DNA of 22,150 nt from JBHEMK01 sp046262635 (GTDB lineage Bacteria; Actinomycetota; Thermoleophilia; Gaiellales; Gaiellaceae), in the NCBI GenBank assembly GCA_046262635.1, contig JBHEMK010000096.1, forward strand, positions 1 through 22,150, read 5' to 3'. A model generated the notes under the pieces. The model searched no databases. It saw only the letters and a list, made by a program, of their open reading frames with translations, and had not been told where the DNA came from. Position numbers and translations under genes: made by a program. Positions 6,988 through 13,276 of the stretch are shown here, piece after piece. Every line of letters starts with the position of its first letter. The stretch's first letter is position 1.

Positions 6988-8153
6988 GAGAGGTCGTCTA
7001 CCTCGACGGCGTCCGGACCGCCTTCGGGAAGGCCGGGCCGACAGGGATCTTTTGGCGTACGCGTGGCGACGACATGGCCGTCAAGACCGTGGGTGCGCTG
7101 CTGCGGCGCAACCCCAAGGTCGACCCGGAGCGGATCGGCGACGTCGTCATGGCGGCGACCGCGCAGATCGGCGACCAGGGGCTGACGCTCGGACGCGACA
7201 TCGGCCTCCTCGCCGGGCTCCCGAACACCGTCCCCGGGTTCGCGGTCGACCGGATGTGCGCGGGCGCGCTCACAGCCGTGACCTCCGCGGCCGGCGAGAT
7301 CGCGCTGGGCGCCGCCGACATCGCGGTCGCCGGCGGCGTCGAGCACATGGGCCACCACCCGATGGGCGAGGAGGTCGACTTCAACCCCCGCTTCGTCGTC
7401 GAGCGCATCGTCGACACCTCGGCGGTGACGATGGGCGCAACCGCGGAGAACCTCCACGACCGATTTCCGGAGATCACGAAGGGGCGCGCCGATGCCTTCG
7501 CGGTCGAGTCGCAGCGCAAGGCCGCTTCGGCCTGGCAGGCCGGCGTGATGCAGGAGACCGTCGTGCCGATGGCCGTCTTCAGCGACGAGGGCTGGAAGGT
7601 CGCAGATCGGGACGAGTTCCTGCGTCCCGACACGACCGTGGAGGGCCTCGCCGGCCTGCGGACGCCGTTCCGCGTCGCCGGCCGCGTCACCGCGGGCAAC
7701 TCAGCGGGTTTGACGGACGGTGCGACCGCCTCGGTCCTCGCCTCGGCCGCGACGGCGGAGCAGCTCGGACTTGAGCCGAAGCTGCGGCTCGTCGGCTACG
7801 CGTTCGCCGGCGTCGAGCCGGAGCTGATGGGCGTCGGCCCGATCCCGGCGACGAAGACCGTGCTTGAGCGCGCAGGGATCGTGATCGACGAGGTCGACCT
7901 GTTCGAACTGAACGAGCCGTTCGCGGTCCAGGCGCTCACCTGGTGCGACGGGCTCGGCGTCCACGAGCGCGACCCGCGCCTGAATCCGTACGGCGGCGCG
8001 ATCGCCTTCGGTCATCCGCTCGCGGCGACCGGTGTCCGCCTGATCGCCCAGCTCGCCTACGGGCTCAAGGAGCGCGGCGGCCGGTACGGCCTCACCGCGC
8101 TCTGCGTCGGCATGGGGATGGGTGCGGCGGTGCTCTGGGAGAACCTGCAGTGA
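6972..8153 (+). CDS. fadA: Acetyl-CoA acyltransferase (3-ketoacyl-CoA thiolase)
   Basis: The thiolase cleaves 3-ketoacyl-CoA with CoA to release acetyl-CoA in the last step of beta-oxidation. The 393-residue length is standard. The nucleophile is Cys96 in VDRMCAGAL, the catalytic His348 is in AFGHPLAATG, and the second active-site Cys378 is in ALCVGMGMG. The NEPFAVQAL motif is also present. GTG at 6972 gives the usual N-terminus (REVVYLDGVRTAFGKAG) and has a TAGAGT box 7 bases upstream. The open frame upstream belongs to the prmC remnant. Its TGA overlaps the GTG of fadB (GTGA), so thiolase and hydratase/dehydrogenase subunits are made together, as expected for a trifunctional complex. A biosynthetic acetyl-CoA acetyltransferase is a less likely alternative. 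Confidence 0.93.
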   Translation: MGRELREVVYLDGVRTAFGKAGPTGIFWRTRGDDMAVKTVGALLRRNPKVDPERIGDVVMAATAQIGDQGLTLGRDIGLLAGLPNTVPGFAVDRMCAGALTAVTSAAGEIALGAADIAVAGGVEHMGHHPMGEEVDFNPRFVVERIVDTSAVTMGATAENLHDRFPEITKGRADAFAVESQRKAASAWQAGVMQETVVPMAVFSDEGWKVADRDEFLRPDTTVEGLAGLRTPFRVAGRVTAGNSAGLTDGATASVLASAATAEQLGLEPKLRLVGYAFAGVEPELMGVGPIPATKTVLERAGIVIDEVDLFELNEPFAVQALTWCDGLGVHERDPRLNPYGGAIAFGHPLAATGVRLIAQLAYGLKERGGRYGLTALCVGMGMGAAVLWENLQ

Positions 8154-10084
8154 AAGACACGCGCTTCTTCCTGAACCGGGTCGAGTCGCGCGTCGGGCCC
8201 GTCGCGCTCGTGACGGTCGACAACGGCGAGGACCACCGCGAGCCGACCGTGCTCGGCCGCTCGGCCTTCGAGTCAGCGATCGGCGTGATCGAGCAGCTCG
8301 AGTCGGGCGAGTGGGCGGCGATGGTGCTGACCGGCAAGCCGTTCGTCTTCTGTGCCGGCGCCGATCTCGACGAGTTCGCGCACATCCGGTCCGGCGACGA
8401 CGCGATCGAGGCCTCCCGTGCGGGACACGCGGTGTTCGCGCGCATCCGCTCTTTGCCCTTTCCCACGGTCGCTGCGATCAACGGCGCCTGCATCGGCGGC
8501 GGGCTCGAGCTCGCGCTCCACTGCTCCGCGCGGACGATCGCGAGCGCGGTCCGACATGTCGGCTTCACGGAGGTCGCCCTCTCGATCATCCCGGGCTGGG
8601 GCGGGACGCAGCTGACGCCGCAGCTCGTCGGCCCGGAGTCTGCGGTCAAGGTGATCGTTGCCAACCCGCTGCGCCAGAACCGCCTCCTGAAGGCCGATGA
8701 GGCGCTCGCGCTCGGGCTCGCCGACCGGCTGCTGCCGCCGGTCGAGTTCGTGGACGAGTCGCTCGAGTTCGCCGTCGAGCTCGTGGAGCGGCCGCTCGAG
8801 CGGACCGGTGCGGACTGGTCTGGGCTCGAGACGATCCTGCGGAAGGCGCGCTCGCGGGTGGACGATGCAGTCCACGGCGCGACGCCGGCTCCCTACGTCG
8901 CCCTCGAGCTGGTCGCGGGAGCGCGTGACTGGTCGGCCGAAGAGGGCTATCAGGCCGAGGAGCAAGCGTTGTCTGAGCTGATGCCGAGCCGACAGGCACG
9001 GGCCTCGGTGTACGCCTTCACCGTCGTCGAGCGCCGGGCGAAGAGCGGCGCCGGCATTCCCGACGTGAAGCCCCGGCGGCTCGAGAAGGTTGGGATCGTC
9101 GGAGCCGGGTTGATGGCGACGCAGCTCGCGACGCTGTTCGTGAAGCAGCTCGAGGTGCCGATCGTCCTGCGCGACCTCGACCAGCCGACCGTCGAGCGCG
9201 CCGTCGAGTCGATCCGCGCGGAGGTCGGCGCGCGCAAGCCCTTCCTCGCGACGCTCGTCTCCGGCGGGACAAGCTGGGAGCCGTTCGAGGGCTGCGACCT
9301 CGTGCTCGAAGCGGTCTTCGAGGAGCTGCCCGTGAAGCGGGAGGTCTTCACGGCCGTGCGCGAGGTGGCCTCCGAGGCGATCCTCGCCACGAACACCTCG
9401 TCCCTGTCGGTCGAGGAGATGGGCGCCGAGATCGGGTTGCACTTCTTCAACCCGGTCGCCGTGCTGCCGCTCGTCGAGATCGTGCGCACGCCCCAGACGG
9501 CGGACGAAGCTCTCGCGACCGCCTGGGAGCTCGTGCAGAGGCTCCGCAAACGTGGCGTCGTCGTCGGCGACGCTCCCGGCTTCGTCGTCAACCGCGTGCT
9601 GACCCGGATGACCACGGTGCTGCTGGCTGCACTCGAAAACGGCAACACGGTCGAGGAGACCGACGAGGCGATCTTGGCGCTCGGCCTGCCGATGGCGCCG
9701 TCCGTCCTGCTGCAGATGGTCGGGCCGCGGGTCGCAAACCACGTGCTCGAGGCGCTCCACGCGGCCTACCCCGAGCGCTTCCCGCTCTCGCCGACCCTGC
9801 GCAACTATGCGGACGGGAAGGACGAGATTGTCGTCATGGGCGACCGGAGGCGGAGCATCGAGCAGATCCGGGCGGACGCGCTCGAGGCGATCGCCGACGA
9901 GGTGCGCCACCTGCTCGAGGAGGGCGTCGTCGCCGAAGCGGCGGATGTCGACGCCTGCCTGATCCTCGGGGCAGGCTGGCCATTCTTCATGGGCGGCGTC
10001 ACCAAGTACCTCGACCAGGTCGGCATCTCCGAGCGGCTGCTCGGCTCGACGCTGGCCGGGTACCACACCGTCACGGCGGCTTGA
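8150..10084 (+). CDS. fadB: Fatty-acid oxidation enzyme: enoyl-CoA hydratase / 3-hydroxyacyl-CoA dehydrogenase fusion
   Basis: The 644-residue multifunctional protein joins a crotonase domain (about residues 1-290) to an NAD-dependent 3-hydroxyacyl-CoA dehydrogenase (about 305-640). The hydratase part shows FVFCAGADLDEF, GACIGGGLELAL for the oxyanion hole, and FTEVALSIIPGWGGTQ with the second glutamate. The dehydrogenase part starts with VGIVGAGLMATQLA (Rossmann, near 314), then NTSSLSVEEM, and LHFFNPVAV with catalytic His431, then the C-terminal GDAPGFVVNRVLTRM dimerisation region. It hydrates enoyl-CoA and oxidises the product to the ketoacyl-CoA used by FadA. The size is somewhat below E. 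coli FadB (about 730). The GTG at 8150 overlaps the fadA stop. A branched hairpin follows the gene. Confidence 0.95.
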   Translation: MKDTRFFLNRVESRVGPVALVTVDNGEDHREPTVLGRSAFESAIGVIEQLESGEWAAMVLTGKPFVFCAGADLDEFAHIRSGDDAIEASRAGHAVFARIRSLPFPTVAAINGACIGGGLELALHCSARTIASAVRHVGFTEVALSIIPGWGGTQLTPQLVGPESAVKVIVANPLRQNRLLKADEALALGLADRLLPPVEFVDESLEFAVELVERPLERTGADWSGLETILRKARSRVDDAVHGATPAPYVALELVAGARDWSAEEGYQAEEQALSELMPSRQARASVYAFTVVERRAKSGAGIPDVKPRRLEKVGIVGAGLMATQLATLFVKQLEVPIVLRDLDQPTVERAVESIRAEVGARKPFLATLVSGGTSWEPFEGCDLVLEAVFEELPVKREVFTAVREVASEAILATNTSSLSVEEMGAEIGLHFFNPVAVLPLVEIVRTPQTADEALATAWELVQRLRKRGVVVGDAPGFVVNRVLTRMTTVLLAALENGNTVEETDEAILALGLPMAPSVLLQMVGPRVANHVLEALHAAYPERFPLSPTLRNYADGKDEIVVMGDRRRSIEQIRADALEAIADEVRHLLEEGVVAEAADVDACLILGAGWPFFMGGVTKYLDQVGISERLLGSTLAGYHTVTAA

Positions 10085-10106
10085 CGGACACGCGAGCCGG
10101 CCGGCC

Positions 10107-10133
10107 AGCCCCGTCCTCCCCCGGAGTGGGGCT
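10107..10133 (+). terminator. Possible terminator hairpin after fadB
   Basis: AGCCCC (10107-10112) pairs with GGGGCT (10128-10133), and inside it CTCC pairs with GGAG around a CCC loop, giving a bulged stem-loop 23 bases after the fadB stop. There is no T-tract. The rest of the 200-base gap to the next gene shows no other clear signal apart from the promoter at 10273. Confidence 0.45.
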
Positions 10134-10272
10134 CGGGATGCCGGGGTGGATCCGCTCGGGTCGCTCGGCGGTTCCGCGCTCACGCCCTCGGCGCGACGCT
10201 CGGCGCCCGCGGGGTGGGTCACCGTCGCCGGCGTGTCGCTCGCAGGGGCGGCGGCGGTGCACCCGGGCTTTG

Positions 10273-10278
10273 TAGGCT
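10273..10278 (+). promoter_or_regulatory. -10 box TAGGCT of a leaderless transcript
   Basis: TAGGCT ends exactly 6 bases before the GTG at 10285. There is no ribosome binding site in the interval GACGCG. Confidence 0.6.
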
Positions 10279-10284
10279 GACGCG

Positions 10285-10890
10285 GTGGCGCGGGACGACT
10301 GGCGGATCCGAATCGAGGTCGAGGAGGAGGAGCACGCCTCGGGCCTGCTCGAGCGGCTCGGTCTCGAGCTCGGCGGCGAGGCGCGCGAGCTCGCGCAGGA
10401 GCTCGAGCGGCGGCGGCTCGCGGTCTCCCGCGACGACAACGAGGTGTTCGTCTACGCGGCCTCGCGACAGGAGGCCGAGCGGGCTCGGGCGGTGATCGAG
10501 GCCGAGCTGCGCGAGAACGGAATCGAGGCGCGAACGAGCCAGATCGAACACTGGCTCATGAACGAGGAGCGCTGGGACAGCGACCCGCCCGGGGAGACGT
10601 GGGAGGCCGACGGGCTCGAGCGTGGCCACGCGCCCTGGGAGGTGCGCGTCGAATGCGGCTCGCACGCCGAGGCGAACGAGCTCGCAGACCGGCTCGAGGC
10701 GGACGGTTACGGCGTCGAGCGCCGCTGGAAGTACCTGATGGCCGGAACCGCCAGCGAGGAGGATGCGCGCGCGCTGGCGGCCCGGCTCCACGGCGAGGTG
10801 CAGCTGGGCGGCGAAGTCGTCTGGGAGTCGCTGCCGGGCAACCCGTTCGCCGTCTTCGGCGGCATGGGCGGCGCGGGAACGCCGCTCTAA
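10285..10890 (+). CDS. Conserved-looking hypothetical protein with an internal alpha/beta duplication
   Basis: The 201-residue acidic protein is not recognised as a named family. It reads as two similar halves, each with a strand, helix, strand, helix order: WRIRIEVEE, a helix, then VFVYAASRQEAERARAVIEA in the first half, and WEVRVECGSHAEANELADRL, GVERRWKYLMAGTA, SEEDARALAARL, EVVWE in the second half. Ferredoxin-like or SPOR-like repeats are a plausible fold. A linker with NEERWDSDPPGETW joins the halves (about residues 92-108), and the tail is Gly-rich. No signal peptide or membrane segment is present. GTG at 10285 has the -10 box 6 bases upstream. The gene converges on the AlkZ-like gene, with stop codons overlapping by 4 bases. 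Confidence 0.8.
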   Translation: MARDDWRIRIEVEEEEHASGLLERLGLELGGEARELAQELERRRLAVSRDDNEVFVYAASRQEAERARAVIEAELRENGIEARTSQIEHWLMNEERWDSDPPGETWEADGLERGHAPWEVRVECGSHAEANELADRLEADGYGVERRWKYLMAGTASEEDARALAARLHGEVQLGGEVVWESLPGNPFAVFGGMGGAGTPL

Positions 10891-12026
10891 CCGATCGACA
10901 GCACCGGCTCCAGGCCGAGGAAGCGGCCGACCCGCTCGACCTCGGCGTCCAGCTCCGCCCGCTCGGCCCGCGAGAGCGGTGCGAACGGCTCGACCTCCAG
11001 CTCGATGCGCCTCCGACCGCGCCTGCTCTTCCAGACGCCGCCGGCGACGCCGTCGAGGAGCAGGACGGCGAACGGGCCCGCGCCCCTGTCGAATACGCGC
11101 GTGCCCGCCGGCCGCGGGACGAGCTCCTGGCGGGCGGGACCGGGCGGGGCCGAACCGACGACGTAGCAGTCGTATGCCGGCAGCAACCGGAGCGGCGGCT
11201 CAGGCAGTGGAGCCGGCACCTCGTCGCCGGCGAGCTGCCAGACGCTCCTGCCGGCAAGCTCGACCTGCTCGAGCTCGCCGTCGAGCGCCGCGAACTCCGC
11301 TGCTGTGTCCCGGCCCGGTTGCAGCCAGTGCTCGAACTCGCTGCGCGCGGCGGGACCGTAGGCCACGAGGTAGCGGCGACAGACCTCGAGCAGAGCAGCC
11401 TCGGGATCCACGTCGTGCCAGTCCTCGATCCACTCGTCGGCGCGGACGAACGTGACCCGATTCCCCCGGCTCGGCCCGAAACACAGGCGGCCGGTGACGA
11501 CGGCGGCGCCCAGAAGCTGCGGCCACGCGCGCGCCGGCTTGCCGAACTGGAGCACGTCCGTCTCGGCCTTGGCCCAGGCGCCGACTCGCGACGCGACCTC
11601 GTCGCCGAGTTCCTCCCGCGTCAGCCGACGACCGCGCAGCGCGTCGCCGATCGCGGTGAGGATCGCATCGGCCTGGTCGGCGCTGAGCCCGAAGGGCGCG
11701 AGCAACCGGGGGTCATGCCAGCGCTCCGCGTTCCGCCGCGCCGCCGTCCAGAGCGGCAGCTCGGCTGCAGGGTGCAGGTGCAACGTTCCGCGCAGGGTCC
11801 ACGTCTTGGCGAGCTTGCGCTGCTCCCAGAGCGCCTCCCGGACGTCAGCCTGGGTGATGCCGTCAACACGCGCGGCGATCGAGAGCTCGGCTGCGGTCAT
11901 GAGCTGCGCGTGGATGCCACCGACGTCCGAGACGACCTCGACCAGCTGCTCGGGCTTCGCGCGTTCGAGCAGGTGCCCTCGGGCGAGCCGCCGCGCCCGC
12001 ACCTGCGGCCAGGAGAGCGACCTCAC
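10887..12026 (-). CDS. Winged-helix DNA-binding protein, AlkZ/YcaQ-like DNA glycosylase superfamily
   Basis: The 379-residue product matches the HTH_42 / AlkZ-like family (PF06224), whose characterised members (AlkZ, YcaQ) excise alkylated or crosslinked bases. Visible features are LSWPQVRARRLARGHLL at the N-terminus, the family segment GGIHAQLMTAAELS near residues 30-45 where the catalytic-loop glutamine lies, EQRKLAKTWTLRGTLHLH, and the C-terminal LLPAYDCYVVG plus FDRGAGPFAVLLLDG typical of the group. The residue two after the glutamine is Met rather than the Asp or Gln of well-studied members, so activity is not certain. GTG at 12026 overlaps the glgM TGA (GTGA), so it is the second gene of a glgM operon. 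The open frame upstream lies inside glgM and is rejected. Confidence 0.88.
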   Translation of the reverse strand: MRSLSWPQVRARRLARGHLLERAKPEQLVEVVSDVGGIHAQLMTAAELSIAARVDGITQADVREALWEQRKLAKTWTLRGTLHLHPAAELPLWTAARRNAERWHDPRLLAPFGLSADQADAILTAIGDALRGRRLTREELGDEVASRVGAWAKAETDVLQFGKPARAWPQLLGAAVVTGRLCFGPSRGNRVTFVRADEWIEDWHDVDPEAALLEVCRRYLVAYGPAARSEFEHWLQPGRDTAAEFAALDGELEQVELAGRSVWQLAGDEVPAPLPEPPLRLLPAYDCYVVGSAPPGPARQELVPRPAGTRVFDRGAGPFAVLLLDGVAGGVWKSRRGRRRIELEVEPFAPLSRAERAELDAEVERVGRFLGLEPVLSIG

Positions 12027-13162
12027 CGCAGCGAGCGGTAGAGCTCGGCCGTCTGCTCTGCAATCCGCCCCCAGCGGAACGACTCCACCGCGCGGCGCCG
12101 GCCGGCCTCTCCCATCGCCCGCGCGCGCTCGGGGGCGGAGACGAGCTCGTTGACGGCGGCGGCAAGCGCGCCCGGATCCCCGGGCGGCACGAGGAGACCG
12201 GTCTCTCTGTCGACGACCACCTCCGGGATGCCGCCGACGGCGCTCGCGACCACCGCGGCGCCGCAGGCCATCGCCTCGAGGTTGACAATTCCGAGCGGCT
12301 CGTACACCGAGGGGCACGCGAACACGCTCGCGTGGCTGAGCAGCTGGATCACCTCGCGCTGCTCGAGCATCTGCTGGATCCAGAAGACGCCGTCCCGCTC
12401 CGCCTGCAGCTCCTCGACGCGGCGGGTGATCAGCCGACCGAGCTCCACCGTATCGGCTGCGCCCGCGGCGAGCACGAGCTGCGCGGAGCGATCGAACCGG
12501 TCTGCCGCCTCGAGCAGGTGCTCGATCCCCTTCTGGTGCGTGATCCGCCCGACAAAGACGACGCTCGGGCGCGCCGGGTCGACGCCGTAGCGCTCGAGCA
12601 CGTCGGTGCCGCCGTCGGGCCTGTACTTCTCGGTGTCGATCCCGTTCAGGATCACGTGCACGCGCTCGGCCTCGATTGCCGGGTAGACCTCGAGCACGTC
12701 GTCGCGCATCGCCGAGGAGACGGCGATCACCGCGTCGGCACCCTCGAGCGCGGTCCGCTCGACCAAGCTCGAGACCGCGTAGCCGCCGCCGAGCTGATCG
12801 GCCTTCCAGGGGCGATGCGGCTCGAGGCTGTGCGTGGTCGCGACGTGCGGGACGCCGTGGACGAGCTTCGCCAGATGCCCTGCGAGGTTCGCGTACCAGG
12901 TGTGGCTGTGGACGAGCTGAGCGCCGTCGAGGTCAGCGGCCATCGCCAAGTCGACCGAGAGCGTCCGCAGCGCCTCGTTCGCCCCCGCCAGCTTCGTCCA
13001 TGGCTCGAATCCGCGCGCGTGGTCGGCATCCTCGCCGAAGCAGCGCACCTCGAGCTCGACGAGCCGGAGCTGCTCGAGTGCGCGCGCGAGCTCGACCACG
13101 TGGACACCTGCGCCGCCGTAGACGTGTGGCGGCCATTCCCTGGTCAGGAGGGCAATTTTCAC
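12023..13162 (-). CDS. glgM: GT4 glycosyltransferase, actinobacterial glycogen / maltose-1-phosphate synthase
   Basis: The 379-residue GT-B enzyme matches the actinobacterial GlgA/GlgM family, which uses ADP-glucose to make alpha-maltose-1-phosphate or extend glucan in glycogen synthesis. The N-terminus KIALLTREWPPHVYGGAGVH is nearly diagnostic. HSHTWYANLAG, VVFVGRITHQKGIEHLL and the EX7E motif in EPLGIVNLEAMACG (near residue 287) followed by GGIPEVV are visible. GTG at 13162 is chosen because GAGGTGAG lies just upstream at a good distance and because upstream residues in the open frame are not family-like. This is one of few genes here with a clear Shine-Dalgarno sequence. It is coupled to the AlkZ-like gene and divergent from the helicase. 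Another GT4 substrate is possible, but less likely. Confidence 0.9.
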   Translation of the reverse strand: MKIALLTREWPPHVYGGAGVHVVELARALEQLRLVELEVRCFGEDADHARGFEPWTKLAGANEALRTLSVDLAMAADLDGAQLVHSHTWYANLAGHLAKLVHGVPHVATTHSLEPHRPWKADQLGGGYAVSSLVERTALEGADAVIAVSSAMRDDVLEVYPAIEAERVHVILNGIDTEKYRPDGGTDVLERYGVDPARPSVVFVGRITHQKGIEHLLEAADRFDRSAQLVLAAGAADTVELGRLITRRVEELQAERDGVFWIQQMLEQREVIQLLSHASVFACPSVYEPLGIVNLEAMACGAAVVASAVGGIPEVVVDRETGLLVPPGDPGALAAAVNELVSAPERARAMGEAGRRRAVESFRWGRIAEQTAELYRSLR

Positions 13163-13165
13163 ATT

Positions 13166-13173
13166 CTCACCTC
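13166..13173 (-). promoter_or_regulatory. Ribosome binding site of glgM (GAGGTGAG)
   Basis: On the minus strand GAGG ends 7 bases before the GTG at 13162. It supports the short form of the protein over the longer open frame that runs to 13282, and it contrasts with the leaderless starts elsewhere. Confidence 0.7.
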
Positions 13174-13191
13174 GATGCACGGTCGTTCGGC

Positions 13192-13197
13192 TATGCT
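13192..13197 (+). promoter_or_regulatory. Possible -10 box TATGCT for the helicase gene
   Basis: TATGCT is the only TAnnnT in the 114-base divergent gap with a sensible position. A start about 7 bases downstream would give a leader of about 75 bases before the ATG at 13277. No -35 box is evident. GGAGGT at 13243-13248 is too far from the ATG (about 28 bases) to be its ribosome binding site. Confidence 0.35.
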
Positions 13198-13276
13198 TCC
13201 ACAGGCGACGCTCGCCCAGGGGAGACCGCGAGCACGCCACCTTTCGGAGGTAGCGGCACGACCTTGTGCTGCGCAC

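Noticed and set aside
10095..10106. GGCCGGCC palindrome after fadB
   Set aside because: An 8-base GC palindrome is expected often at this base composition, and nothing else supports a binding site.
10180..10282. Short coding-like stretch GWVTVAGVSLAGAAAVHPGF before the duplicated-domain gene
   Set aside because: Too short to separate from chance, with no start, no homologue I recognise and a promoter in its last codons.
13238..13250. ACCTTTCGGAGGT mini-hairpin in the helicase leader that would hide GGAGGT
   Set aside because: Only a 4-base stem, and GGAGGT is about 28 bases from the ATG, too far to be its ribosome binding site.
12332..13276. N-terminal extension of the helicase across glgM
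   Set aside because: This part is the antisense of glgM. Helicase-like sequence begins after the ATG at 13277.
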